Source: Zelonia costaricensis (taxonomy: Eukaryota; Euglenozoa; Kinetoplastea; Trypanosomatida; Trypanosomatidae). From it: DNA of 64,000 nt. The notes under the pieces are model-generated. The model ran no database searches. It saw nothing but the letters and a program-made list of their open reading frames with translations, and was not told the origin of the DNA. Both the position numbers and the translations under genes were made by a program. Location of the stretch: NCBI GenBank assembly GCA_030849075.1, contig JASAOO010003462.1:1-64000 (forward strand), given 5' to 3'. Of the stretch, positions 1 through 9,672 are shown in pieces. How positions within the stretch are numbered: position 1 is the first letter of the stretch; each line of letters starts with the position of its first letter.

Positions 1-552
1 GGAGGGGAGTGGTGGAGCGGGAACTCCAGCTCGACGTCCTGTGGGGAAAGACAGAATGGAGCGTCGAGGAAGGCGAAGGCGAGGGGAAAAAAAAAAAGAC
101 AATCGACGGCGAGCAGCTCCCGCCACGTCAAGAATCCACCATGCAGCCTACGCCGTGCCGTGGGCACGAAGCCACGCCGACACAGCTTGGGCCGAGGTGC
201 AGGAGGGGGGATGCGCCTTGGAGCTGCGCACCGGCTCTCCTCTATCCCTCACAGCACGCCCCAACCCACCCCGGATCGGCAATGACGAACTCGTCGGCTC
301 ACTTCACTGCCATGAAGAGTGGGAGGAGGAAGGAGGGGGGAGACCAGGTGAGGCGAGGGGTCTGCAGGCCGTGTAGGGTGCACAGGGGGGACTCTCAAAC
401 GACAAAAGGCGCCGGTGCGAGTGCCGTGGCACACCTTCTCGGAGCCTTGACCGAGTCGAGTCGCCATTCTTCGAGATTGTACACAAGATGAGAAGCATGG
501 AGTTCTCGACGAGGGCCAGGGGCATCAAACTCACCACGACCGCAGAGCGCCA
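1..552. other. Intergenic flank at the left edge
   Basis: No convincing coding frame. This is the 3' flank of the phosphate carrier gene and the start of the region leading to the next gene of the cluster, which lies off the window. It holds purine-rich simple sequence near 70-95 and a candidate splice acceptor at 39-40, listed separately. Confidence 0.6.
39..116 (-). promoter_or_regulatory. Candidate trans-splice acceptor for the next gene off the left edge
   Basis: In the minus-strand sense, a T/C-rich tract including an 11-T run is followed by the first AG at 40-39. No other AG occurs between 116 and 41, giving an AG-free stretch of about 75 bases, the usual look of a kinetoplastid 3' splice site. 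The gene it would serve begins beyond position 1. Confidence 0.55.
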
Positions 553-1500
553 CTAATGCCCGCTGGTGCCCATGCCGAGCGCGGTCTTGTACGAGTCGTA
601 GATCCACCACTGCAGACCCGTCAGCGTGCCAATCATCAGAATACGAGTGCCGAGGCCCTTTGTGCACACATTCATGTACCCCATCTCCTTGGCGATCTGA
701 CCGTACGTCTTGCCCGCGTTGCTTGCCTTGCCACGAGCTGACACCAGCGTGTCGGCCGGGTGCGAGACAACGGCGCAGATGATGCCCGCCATGTACCCTG
801 ACACAAAGGTGATGGAGAGCTGGGTGGCCTTGTTGTACTCCTCCCGTGGCTTGGTGAAGACGTACTGGTAGAACGTGCGAACAATGCGCTCAAAGAAATA
901 GAACTTGGCCATCGTGTACGGGATCTGGCGGCACCACAGCGGCACCAGGGACTTGTACGGGAAGCCGGACGCGGGGTCAGCACGCATCGCTGAGATCGCC
1001 GTGAACATGTTCGTTGGGAAGGTGCCCTTCGGGGAGGTCTGCACCTTCACCTTGGTCATCTCGAACGGGCAGAGACCCATGTCCGCGAAGAACTCAGCCG
1101 AGGCGGAGCCCGCGAGCCAGATGACGCCGCCCCAGTTCTGCGTCATCTGCTCCCCGGCGAGGTTCGAATAGAAGTCCTTGAACACCTCGTACAGGCCGAA
1201 CTTGCCGGCACCCTGAATCGAATAGCCGAAGAACGTCGGCATCCAGCCCTTCATGAGCCCGGCGGAGCCGTAGCCCTCCTCGCGAATTACCATCTTGAGC
1301 CCCTGGCCGAGCGACTTGAACTTCTCGGGACTCACCTGTATGTTGCACTTCACCACGTCAAGCGGGCACAGAGACGTGTGGGTGGTGCCGCAGGCGAGAA
1401 TGCCGCCGCCGACGCACTTCGCATAGTAGGCGGTGTCATGTGGGCACGCAGGGTCGAGGTAGCGGGCGTCCCACTTCTTGGGCGTCGTCGCGATGGACAT
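553..1500 (-). CDS. PiC: Mitochondrial phosphate carrier
   Basis: A 315-residue mitochondrial carrier family member that brings inorganic phosphate into the matrix for ATP synthesis. Three carrier repeats are visible. The first has the PLDVVK signature at about residues 46-51, the second has PFEMTK, and the third has HPADT, so the last signature is weak, as in other phosphate carriers. The context around the first signature (CPLDVVKC), the following KGW-PTF-GYS-QG-KFG run and the ASAEFFAD segment are specific to phosphate carriers rather than ADP/ATP or dicarboxylate carriers. The ATG at 1500 is the first in frame, and a candidate splice acceptor lies 43 bases upstream. It corresponds to the carrier called MCP11 in Trypanosoma brucei (from memory of the family). 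Length is typical. Confidence 0.95.
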   Translation of the reverse strand: MSIATTPKKWDARYLDPACPHDTAYYAKCVGGGILACGTTHTSLCPLDVVKCNIQVSPEKFKSLGQGLKMVIREEGYGSAGLMKGWMPTFFGYSIQGAGKFGLYEVFKDFYSNLAGEQMTQNWGGVIWLAGSASAEFFADMGLCPFEMTKVKVQTSPKGTFPTNMFTAISAMRADPASGFPYKSLVPLWCRQIPYTMAKFYFFERIVRTFYQYVFTKPREEYNKATQLSITFVSGYMAGIICAVVSHPADTLVSARGKASNAGKTYGQIAKEMGYMNVCTKGLGTRILMIGTLTGLQWWIYDSYKTALGMGTSGH

Positions 1501-1543
1501 CTGCGAAAGGTCTTGAGAAGAGAGGCGATGCAGAACGAGGTTG

Positions 1544-1595
1544 CTTCCGCGCGAACGGAGGCGGAGGGGGAGGGGGAGGGAACACGGGGGGGGGG
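1544..1595 (-). promoter_or_regulatory. Candidate trans-splice acceptor, phosphate carrier
   Basis: In the mRNA sense a C-rich tract (1595-1557) is followed by the first AG at 1545-1544. The predicted 5' leader is 43 bases and has no upstream AUG. Confidence 0.55.
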
Positions 1596-2357
1596 TTGTC
1601 GACAGAGCAAAAGAGCGGTGTGTGGTGGTGATGGTTTACGTGCTGCAGCATTCGATAAGGTGGCAGGCGAGCCACGAGGCGCGAGCGGCGATCGTCCACA
1701 TTGCCACGCGGTTGTGAGGCCGGTCAGCAGGAGAGAACGAAATGAGAAAAAGTGTGACAAGGGGGCAGACAGTGCAGAGCAACGCGTGGCGCGGGGCCTT
1801 TGCAGCCAAGGAAGCACGAGCATCACCGTCTTCAGAGGAGCCCTGTGCTGAAAGGGGTGAAGAGACAGAGAGCGCAAGCCGTGCCCGGCTGCCACGGCGA
1901 CTTTTCTGCTTCAAACACGCCCCCCTCCCCCACAAAAACAAGTTCGGTGGTCGTTGCGCGCTGTTCAAGAGCGAGACCCTTCTGCAGGCGACTTCAACGT
2001 CATCCCCACCCTCCAGGAAGGTTTCCATCGCGGGATGTTTGCTTCGTTTGTTCTTGTGTTCTCCCTGGAACACCTTCAGTCCGTAGTGGAAGGAGTTGCA
2101 CGGGAGGCGCTGCATCGAGCCGTGAGTTTGATCTAAAATTGCCACAGTCAGGAGCGGTCACCGCGTACACGTAACCTGTGGAGGCGGAGGGATACAAGGA
2201 TATGAAGTGAGACGCAAGGAGGGAGTCAATATGGCGCCTTGCGTGCACCCCATTCCCCTTGCTGCCTCCAGCAGCGCACACAGAAATCCGCCCGACGCCT
2301 CAGACGTCCACAGCCGAGGAGGAGGAGGGACAGCACAAGAGAGAGAGAGCGTCCCCG
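1596..2357. other. Intergenic region between permease and phosphate carrier
   Basis: About 760 bases with no gene I can support. It should hold the 3' UTR of the permease transcript and the upstream part of the carrier's pyrimidine-rich region. A minus-strand open frame at 1636-2145 has no recognisable features and looks like chance. Confidence 0.6.
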
Positions 2358-3938
2358 CTACGAGCGCAGCCGAGCAACGTTGATGCGAGGCGGCTTCTCA
2401 ATAAACATGTGGCTCTGGTGCAGCTCGCGCCACTCGGCTGAATCCCTCTCGAGGTAGGCGCCGTACGTGGTCATGTCGGCGTCCTCGTACTCCTCGACCA
2501 GCGACCCCTCAAACCCGTCGGGCCGGAAGAAGCGCACGGCCAAGTAGGAGACGACGGCGGTGCCGACAATGAGGATGACGCTGCTGTAGAAGATGAGTGA
2601 CCCACCCGTCATGGCCATCACGATAAGAAACGCGCTAAAGGCGATCGGCACGCCGGCCCACACGAGGGCTGCAACGCTGCCGCCCGGCGCCTTGTAGGGC
2701 CGCTCCAGCAGCGGCTGCGTGAGCCGTAGCTTCAAAAACGCGGCGAGGATCGCGACGAGGCGCAGGGCGTACAGCACCTGGTCGAGCTGCACGAGTGTCT
2801 GGAAGGTCAGGCAGATGGAGAGGATGCAGGTGACGGTGGTGTTGACGAGGATGGCGTGCACAGGGGTGTTGTAGCGGCTCGAGTACTGCTCCAGCCACTT
2901 GGAGAAGAAGGACGGAAAGGCGTTGAGGGTGCCCATGCCGGCCAGCGACCGCGACGTCGTCGCCAGCAGCGTCGTCATGAGGCCAATCGTCGAGATGGCG
3001 CCGCCCACCATCACCGTCGCTGCCATCGGCGTGTCCCCCACCGCCTCGCCCACCTTCACCCAGAAGCCGTCGCCCCACTGGTCAAACGGGACGGCGTCCA
3101 GCTTGGCGGCCGAGGCGCCGGCCAGGATCGGCGGAATGTACGTCGCGAGCGCCGCGACGATCATGAGGATGAGGGCGCGGATGAAGGTTGGGTTCGGGTT
3201 CTGTACCTCCTCAATCACGTTGCCGGCGGAATCGAAGCCGGAGAAGTTCCACGCCACGACGGGCAGGAAGACGGCCCAGTTGATCTTCTCCGGGACGTAG
3301 GCGATACGCTCCCAGTTGAAGCCGTGCGGGAGCTGCAGCAGGAACATGAGGAAGAAGGGGAGAATGGTGATGCACATTATGCCAACACTGAAGGCCCCGA
3401 CGAGCATGACGCCGACGATGTTGATCGCCGCGCAGATCCACAAAAATGCGAGCTTCAGCAGCGACTTCTCCACCCAGCTGAGGTGGAAGAGCGTGGCGCA
3501 GTAGTCCGCGAAGACGGCGGGGTAAAGGCTGTTGTCGACTGCATTCAAGAACGCCGTCCAGAGAACCGTGGTGAAGGTCATCCACGACGGAAAGGCGCAG
3601 TTGACCCACATGATCGGCCCCGCGTTGGACGGGATCGAGCACGACAGCTCGGCTACACAGAGTGACACGGGGATACCCCACACAAACGGGATGAGGCAGA
3701 GAAAGAGGATGGACAGCAGCGGCCCACCGGCGCTGACGGAGTCTTCAAGACCGTAGCCGCCGCTGATGCTCGCGGTGTAGATGACGCCGAGAAGGGTGAG
3801 GGTCGTGAGAACCGCCTTCGGCCGCACCTCGTCCGCACCCCGCGGGCTGCGGAACCGCACAATTGGCGAGGCGCTGCGCCCCCGCGACGCGGACGCCAGC
3901 AACGGCGTCCGTTGCGACGCTGCGCGATTGGACTTCAT
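2358..3938 (-). CDS. APC-superfamily amino acid/polyamine permease
   Basis: A 526-residue integral membrane transporter with about 12 hydrophobic helices, of the amino acid-polyamine-organocation superfamily. The first-helix motif SGGYGLEDSVSAGGP and the PxxWGIPVSL-AEL segment that follows resemble the polyamine-uptake (POT/PUT) branch, as does AWNFSGFDSAGNVIEEV in the middle. The likely substrate is therefore a polyamine or an amino acid, but substrate cannot be read from sequence. The N-terminal ~40 residues are basic, Ser/Arg-rich and probably cytosolic; the C-terminal ~50 residues are acidic and hydrophilic. The frame stays open for 67 codons above this start but contains no ATG there, and the candidate splice acceptors at 3968-3969 and 4089-4090 lie inside that extension, so 3938 is the start. 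Confidence 0.88.
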   Translation of the reverse strand: MKSNRAASQRTPLLASASRGRSASPIVRFRSPRGADEVRPKAVLTTLTLLGVIYTASISGGYGLEDSVSAGGPLLSILFLCLIPFVWGIPVSLCVAELSCSIPSNAGPIMWVNCAFPSWMTFTTVLWTAFLNAVDNSLYPAVFADYCATLFHLSWVEKSLLKLAFLWICAAINIVGVMLVGAFSVGIMCITILPFFLMFLLQLPHGFNWERIAYVPEKINWAVFLPVVAWNFSGFDSAGNVIEEVQNPNPTFIRALILMIVAALATYIPPILAGASAAKLDAVPFDQWGDGFWVKVGEAVGDTPMAATVMVGGAISTIGLMTTLLATTSRSLAGMGTLNAFPSFFSKWLEQYSSRYNTPVHAILVNTTVTCILSICLTFQTLVQLDQVLYALRLVAILAAFLKLRLTQPLLERPYKAPGGSVAALVWAGVPIAFSAFLIVMAMTGGSLIFYSSVILIVGTAVVSYLAVRFFRPDGFEGSLVEEYEDADMTTYGAYLERDSAEWRELHQSHMFIEKPPRINVARLRS

Positions 3939-3967
3939 CCTCGCCACCCTATCCGCGTTGCGCACGT

Positions 3968-4126
3968 CTCCGCCAGAGAAGGAGAGGGGGAAGATGACAC
4001 GCAGAACGACAAAAAAGCGCCCCCAAAAGAAATACGCGATGTGCGCGCTGCCAGACGCAGGTGAGGGGAGAGGCCTTACGCAGTCGTACTCGGGGCACAG
4101 CAGAGATAGAGAGAGAGCAAGAGAGA
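3968..4126 (-). promoter_or_regulatory. Candidate trans-splice acceptors, permease
   Basis: Two possible acceptors are seen in the mRNA sense. A CT-rich tract near 4126-4101 is followed by AG at 4090-4089, and a second tract at 3993-3976 is followed by AG at 3969-3968, about 30 bases before the start codon. Sequence alone does not choose between them. Confidence 0.45.
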
Positions 4127-4130
4127 CACT

Positions 4131-6424
4131 CAACGACAACCACTGCTGAACAGTGCGGCGCTGATGGCAACGGCGGTGGTGCGCAACAGAGGTGCAGGAA
4201 GCCTCCTCCTAGGTTCAGATTGACGTTTCAAACAAGGAGAAGAAGTCGCGTGGTGTTGTGGGCAGCTCTCACGCAGAGAGCGGCGCACATGTGAAGTTAC
4301 ACACACACACAAACACACAAACACCCACGCAAACGCGCATAACCCGCTTTATTACCACAGCGCTGCAACGGAAACACGACGTGCGGAGAGAAGGCGAATG
4401 AGGGGTAGGAAACGAAAGAATGCGGTAAGCGGGCACAGCGCCAGCGCGTCGGCACAAGCGCGTCGGCACAAGCGACACACACACACACACAAAGAACACC
4501 GACAAAAGAGGAGTCAAGGAGAAAACGAGGGTAAAAGCCGGAAGCTTGCGAGCTTTGTGAGGTGCTAAGGGATTTGCGAGACAGCTGCTGTGGTCTCGAG
4601 AGCGGCAGCAGACGCAGAGCGAAAACGAAAACGCCTGGGGGAGGAGAGCAACACAACGAGGGCAGAAAAGGTCGAAAGTGAGCTTCTGCGCTACAGTCGG
4701 AAACAGCCAAGATGGTTGCCCCGCTGTTGTACGTGCGTCGGCGAATACGTCAAGGAGTTCGCAGTTCTGAGAGTGGTGCAGGACTGAGACAGTTCCGCCT
4801 GCACGTACGTCTCGACAATCGCACTTTGCGCTTGTGGCGGTGCAAGGGACGCTGACAGTGGTGACGGGTTGACCAGTGAGATTGGAGGAGCAGGAGAGAG
4901 CGGGAGAAGTTAGCGCAGTCTTGAGAGTGTGAATGCAGCTGTGTCGCAGTACAAAGGCACGCACCACTGAAGCACACACGCGTCTGCCCATTAGACGACG
5001 CAGCGACGCGGCAGTGAGGTGTACATGTGTGTGTGTGTGTGTGACTCTGGTGCCTCGCCGCGTTCTGTCATCGGCTCTGAGGTTCATGAACGAGGAACCA
5101 ATTGGGAGCGGGAGCGCCATGACGGTTTACTGCGCCGGCTCTGCGTGTGAAGCTCACAGGCCAGGCGCTCACTTCTGAAGAGGTCGCATTTTTCTTTTCT
5201 TTGGCTCTGCCCGGCTCTTTGCATTCGAGCGTGCTACTTGACGTGCATCAGCATGGCAACGAGGAAGGGGAAAGTACGCAGAAGCGCGACGGCGATGCCC
5301 TCCCCCCCCACCTCCTTCCCTTACCCCCACCCTCTTCGACAGTTGTGGGGACCAAGGTGTCTGGTGGAGCGGATGATGACACGCAAGCTCGAGTGCCACG
5401 CTTGCCGCGACGTGCTTGAGAAGCGATCCCACACTGCTGGCGTCGCGCAAGCGTTGATGCTGTCCTGGGGACCCACAGCACATGCTCACACCGCACGGCG
5501 AGAGCGGTGCGAGGGAGCGAGGAGGAGGTGGGGAAGGAGAGAAATACCTGACAGCACGTCGCACACGCACTTCCATGTACACGCACACACACGCGTCCAC
5601 ACAGAACACACAAAGAAGAGACACGCAGCGCAAAATGGTAACCTGCTCGTGAGGGTGGAAAGGGGGGGCGGCGGGCGGAGGCGGGGGCGGAGCCAGAAAA
5701 GAGAACCACGACGAAAGGAGTTCACCTCACCGGGAGCCTCAACAACGAAGCAATAGAAGCAAAGCAACATGGACAGAGGAACGCAAACAGTCTCGAAATG
5801 GAAGGAAGGGGGTAGTCGGGAGTGGGGAGTGGGGAGGGGGGGGGGGAGATAGAGCCGGGGAGACACATTACACCGGCAGACTACCACAAGCGAAAACCAA
5901 AACGAGGACACACCACGAGCGGCATGAGTCACCACGAATTCAACAACAGACGCGGTGTGCGCTTGCAGACACAAAAGTGGAAGGGGGTGAGGGCGGAGGG
6001 AGGGAGGGCGGGGGGCGGGAGAGAGCGCCGCAGACCAGTGTGAAAGCTGCTCGCACACGCCGCTTCGCACTTCCGCTCTCCTGATAGCAGCCCCGATGGT
6101 GCCATGACACGAGGAAGAAAAACAGGACGGATCGCCTCTACCAGGAGCAAACCAAAAAAAGGGCCATCCCTCCTCGAGTGGCATCGTCGCACCCGGGGCA
6201 CAAGCACCCTCACACACGTTCTGCGTTGGCGCGTGAAGAGGATTGCGCGGGAAATAGGGCTAGGAGACGCGGCGTCGACACGTCAGAAGAAGCTTCTACC
6301 TCTCCCTCTTCACCTGACCACGTGCTTGCTAGCGAGGGTTGCCGATCCCTCGCTGCTGCGCTGCCGAGCCCACCAATCCACCTCAGCGTACCGCTCTTTC
6401 ATTCTCGTCTTCAACGACGCCGTG
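4131..6424. other. Long intergenic region, simple-sequence rich
   Basis: About 2.3 kb without a supportable gene. It contains an AC microsatellite near 4298-4327, a 14-base direct duplication at about 4444-4473, a GT microsatellite near 5025-5042 and a G-rich, purine-rich stretch near 5655-5850. Open frames on both strands here (for example 4269-5120 and 5486-6217, minus) are built from Ser/Cys/Leu/Thr-His low complexity and are not credible proteins. It should contain the 3' UTR of CHMP1 mRNA. Confidence 0.6.
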
Positions 6425-7045
6425 TCAGCGGCCGCGCAGCTGGGCGAACTTGGCCTCGAGGTCGTCCTTCTCTTCTGCGTTCTCCTCCATGCGCTGCGGC
6501 GCCAGGTTCGAGTTCTTGATCCGCAGGTCGTCGTTGAACTGCTCGCGGATGTCGAGGCCGTGCTCGTCGGCCACCTGGGACATGAGGTTGTTCACCTCGT
6601 CCTCCGGCGTGGTCGTCGCGGTGCTCTGGCCGATGGCACCCTCCATGTACGCAGACGTGACGTCCATCGTCTCGAACTGCTGCTCGAAGGTGTCCATGAG
6701 CTTGCTGATCTTCGCGGGGTCCATGGACTGGAGCACCTTGTCCATGCCCTTGACCATCTGGCCCATGTTCTTGCTCACCATCTTCATCTTGATGGCCGTG
6801 TCGAGGCGAGCCACCACGGCGTCCATGCGGGCGGCAAGGCGCAGGTGGTTGAGCGCCTCGTTCTTCTTGCGAATGCTGTTCTGGGCGTAGATGCGGGCAC
6901 CCTCCATGTTGTTCTTCTCCATCGCCACCTTGCACTTGTGCATCTCCTGCTTCTGTTCCTTCTCGCAGCGCGTCGAGTTCTTGGCGAACTGCTTCGCCGT
7001 GAACTTCAGCTGGAACTGAATGTCATAGAGCTTGTCGACGGACAT
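6425..7045 (-). CDS. CHMP1: ESCRT-III subunit CHMP1/VPS46 (Did2)
   Basis: A 206-residue SNF7-family protein of the endosomal sorting machinery, which helps recruit VPS4 and acts in multivesicular body formation and, in other organisms, in cytokinesis. The N-terminal half is basic and helical (FQLKFTAKQ, KCEKEQK-type run), and the C-terminal third is acidic, the expected charge split. The run MKMVSKNMGQMVKGMDKVL-SMD is a CHMP1 hallmark. The last ~14 residues (DDLEAKFAQLRGR) fit a MIT-interacting motif of the MIM1 type. Length matches the family. The open frame continues upstream, but the ATG at 7045 is preceded by a strong candidate splice acceptor at 7089-7090, which fixes this start. Confidence 0.95.
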   Translation of the reverse strand: MSVDKLYDIQFQLKFTAKQFAKNSTRCEKEQKQEMHKCKVAMEKNNMEGARIYAQNSIRKKNEALNHLRLAARMDAVVARLDTAIKMKMVSKNMGQMVKGMDKVLQSMDPAKISKLMDTFEQQFETMDVTSAYMEGAIGQSTATTTPEDEVNNLMSQVADEHGLDIREQFNDDLRIKNSNLAPQRMEENAEEKDDLEAKFAQLRGR

Positions 7046-7088
7046 GGTGGCGGAGTGGAGGAGGAGGAGGAGGGGGGGGGTGGGGATG

Positions 7089-7110
7089 CTAGAAAAACAA
7101 AGAGAGAGGT
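7089..7110 (-). promoter_or_regulatory. Candidate trans-splice acceptor, CHMP1
   Basis: The mRNA sense reads CTCTCTTTGTTTTTCTAG, ending in AG at 7090-7089, a near-ideal acceptor 43 bases before the start codon. A second, C-rich tract (7081-7054) lies between it and the ATG but has no AG after it, so it cannot serve as this gene's tract. Confidence 0.65.
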
Positions 7111-7982
7111 GTGCGTGTGTGTGTGTGTGTGTGCGGGGAGGAAGAGAACAACGACTGGAGAAGTTGAAGCGCTCTTGCAGATGAGGAATACGTGAAGCAG
7201 AACCTAATGAAGCAGTGCAGTGAGAGAAGCTGTGAACACAGACGGAAAAACAACAAAAGAAAGCGTCAGACACGGGAGTCGTGAGAGCTGGTGATGATGC
7301 TCGTATAGCATGAAGTGCAAACGGCCGGTGGCAGCGCAACGAGAGAGAGAGAGAAGAGTCGGACGATGACGCAGCGATTGGAGTCACGTCAAGGAGCGCA
7401 AGTGACGCATCAGCACCGCGAGTTGTGTCCTTCGCGCGCACTTCGCACCGTTCCCGGTGGTCGCGAGGGGGGTCGATTCATTAGACGCTGTCGAGACGCC
7501 TCATTGTGGCCGGTGCAGTCGCACGCCAGGAGACACACCCACACGTCGCTGGAGGTGACACATGGTGCACCTCGTGGAGATGCCCTTCGGAAGTGGCGCT
7601 GCGGTGCCTTTTGCCGAGAGGTTTGTAACTGGAAAAGGAGGAGCCCACCGTGTGGCGAGGGAGGGGGGAGACGGGGTACCGGTGCATCCAGAAGAAGGCG
7701 CCAACACAGCACACTCACAGAGGGAAGAAGGAAGACGACACGCGACTCCTCTGCGCACGGAGCGGGCTTGGCCAAGACAACACTGTTTACCGGCATCTCT
7801 GGTGGGTGGAAGGGCGGGAGGTGGGGGGCGGGGGGGGGGGGGGTAAATTACATCGAAGCAGACCGGACGGCGAAAGAGGGGAAAAAGAACGACGTCAGCG
7901 ACCAAAGAGGCGCCATTCAGCCTCAAGCGCATCACACCAGCGGCAACAGCCACGCCCAGCCGTGCTTTGGCTTCCAATTTGG
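7111..7982. other. Intergenic region
   Basis: About 870 bases without a supportable gene. A GT microsatellite lies near 7113-7132 and a 14-G run near 7829-7843. Probably the 3' UTR of the TAX-1-like gene. Confidence 0.55.
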
Positions 7983-9458
7983 TTAAGCTGAGGCCTCCTG
8001 CGGGGCTGCCTCTGAGGCTGCTTCTTGCGGGGCGTCAGGCTCACCTTTCTGTGCGGCGTCAGGGTCAGCTTCTTGGGGGGCATCGTCGTCAGCCGTTTGC
8101 GCAGCTTGCGGTGGAGCGCCTGCGTCGACGTCCTGCGGGTCCTCTGGCGGCGTCGCGCCCGCTGCTTCCGGCAGAGCCTCCTCGTGCACTTCATCGGTCT
8201 CCTGCACGGGCACACTCTCGTCTTCGTAGCCTTGCGCGCCACCGCTGCCCTCATCGGCCACCGCGTCGTCGTCCTCCATCGCATCGTCGTCGATCGCGTC
8301 GTCGTCTATCGTCTCGTCTTCGGCGACGTCCTCCTTTGCGGAGCTGTAGCTGAGGTCGAACTTGGTGCACCACGACTCGATCTCCTGCACGACGGGGTGG
8401 CGGGGCCCGTAAAAGTGCTGCGAGGCCACACGCGCCGCGGCGAGGTGCCGCTGTGCTTGCGGCTCGTTGTCCGTCCACAGCAAGAAGAGGCCCAGAACGA
8501 ACTCGGCCCGCACCGGGCTGGGGTGGGCGTCGTGGAAGCGTTCCTGCTGGATGCGGCGTATGCCGTGTAGCATCTTGGAAGCGTCGGCAAGATTGTCACT
8601 GCCGAAGGCGTGCGCCGTAGCGTAGCACGCGTGCCGCAGCTCCTGCGCCGGCGTATCCTCGCTGTACTTGAGCTGCGCCAACATCTCCTCGCGGCGCGCC
8701 ACGACGTCGTCCAGGGAGGCGACGAGGTGGTCGTACCAAATCTCCTTCACGGCGTCATACATTGCCATGGCACTCTCCATGCTGGACTTGGCGGACATGA
8801 CGTTGCCAAGGTCGAAGTAGCTGTAGGTCGTCAGCACGTGCCGCGGCCCGTACAGGAGGGAGAGGTAGTACGTGGCGCGGCTTAGCTGCTGAATTGCCGC
8901 CTCGAGCTTGTTGTCCGTCGCGTAGAGGAGGCCGAACGCCTGGTGGAGGTCCGCCTTCATGGAGACGGAGACCTCGTCGGGCTGCTTGAGCATGATGTAC
9001 TGCGCCAGCGACAGCATATCCTCTGCCTCGCCGTAGCACGTCAGAAACTGCTTGGTGCGGGACAGATGCAGGTAGGCGGGGATGAGCTCCACGTGGTTCG
9101 GCTTGTAGAACCGCTCACGGAGGCGCAGCACAAGCACGCCCGCCTTCTCGGCCGCATCCGCATCGCCGTCGAGCAGCAGCTTCCGGCACTCGTCTTGCGC
9201 CTTGTCCAGCAGCGCGGCGATGGCGCTGCCGATGCGCTGGCGGTTTGTCGCACGCACCTTCAGCGCGTTAACCCCGGTGGCGGGGGTGTTCATGAGGCTG
9301 GAGAGCTCCTCGAAGCGGGACTCGAGTGTGCCCCACGTAACGTTGGCGATGTCGTACTGGTTCTTCTCGTGGAGCGCGGCACCGCCGCGGTGCGAGTTGC
9401 GCTTGCCGGCGCTCGTGCCGACGGAAGCGCCGGTCTTGGCCTTGGAGGAGTAGGACAT
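7983..9458 (-). CDS. TAX-1: ZMYND12/TAX-1-like TPR axonemal protein
   Basis: A 491-residue protein. Residues ~75-370 are a helical TPR-type region whose core (ELIPAYLHLS, then LSLAQYIMLKQP, then HQAFGLLYA, then a YFDLGNV turn) follows the TPR region of animal ZMYND12. The trypanosome counterpart of ZMYND12 is TAX-1, an axonemal protein needed for flagellar motility (family knowledge). I see no MYND zinc finger here. Residues ~376-491 form an acidic, Asp/Glu/Ala/Pro-rich tail with loose repeats of the APQEA type, probably disordered. The chosen ATG at 9458 comes after a candidate splice acceptor at 9637-9638; the frame extends above it but the upstream part has no protein-like content. The assignment rests on pattern recognition, not a search. 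Confidence 0.7.
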   Translation of the reverse strand: MSYSSKAKTGASVGTSAGKRNSHRGGAALHEKNQYDIANVTWGTLESRFEELSSLMNTPATGVNALKVRATNRQRIGSAIAALLDKAQDECRKLLLDGDADAAEKAGVLVLRLRERFYKPNHVELIPAYLHLSRTKQFLTCYGEAEDMLSLAQYIMLKQPDEVSVSMKADLHQAFGLLYATDNKLEAAIQQLSRATYYLSLLYGPRHVLTTYSYFDLGNVMSAKSSMESAMAMYDAVKEIWYDHLVASLDDVVARREEMLAQLKYSEDTPAQELRHACYATAHAFGSDNLADASKMLHGIRRIQQERFHDAHPSPVRAEFVLGLFLLWTDNEPQAQRHLAAARVASQHFYGPRHPVVQEIESWCTKFDLSYSSAKEDVAEDETIDDDAIDDDAMEDDDAVADEGSGGAQGYEDESVPVQETDEVHEEALPEAAGATPPEDPQDVDAGAPPQAAQTADDDAPQEADPDAAQKGEPDAPQEAASEAAPQEASA

Positions 9459-9636
9459 TCTCAAGGACGTTGTACTTTTTGGAAGGACGGGAGGAAGTCT
9501 GTCGCCGTGGTCACTCTTCGACAAAGCAGTGACTAGATCAAGACGAAGAAAACAAGTAACAGCGAAACGCTGTTGCGCGGCGTGCCCCCGCTTCACCGGT
9601 GTTTCCGTTTCTGTGGGTGCGCGTGTCGGGTTGCCC

Positions 9637-9672
9637 CTGCACGAAAGGGAGGGGAGGGGGGGGGGCGAAAGT
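9637..9672 (-). promoter_or_regulatory. Candidate trans-splice acceptor, TAX-1-like gene
   Basis: In the mRNA sense a tract dominated by C and T (9672-9642) ends at CGTGCAG, with AG at 9638-9637. The predicted leader is about 178 bases. Confidence 0.5.

Noticed and set aside
1636..2145. 169-residue minus-strand frame between permease and phosphate carrier
   Set aside because: Right strand and length, but no motif, no presequence or helix pattern, and mixed composition; probably untranslated region.
3939..4139. 67-codon N-terminal extension of the permease
   Set aside because: Contains no ATG and spans candidate splice acceptors; content is Ser/Leu/Phe low complexity.
4269..5120. 283-residue minus-strand frame in the gap above CHMP1
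   Set aside because: Contains Thr-His repeats from microsatellites and Ser/Cys/Phe low complexity; no coding signature.
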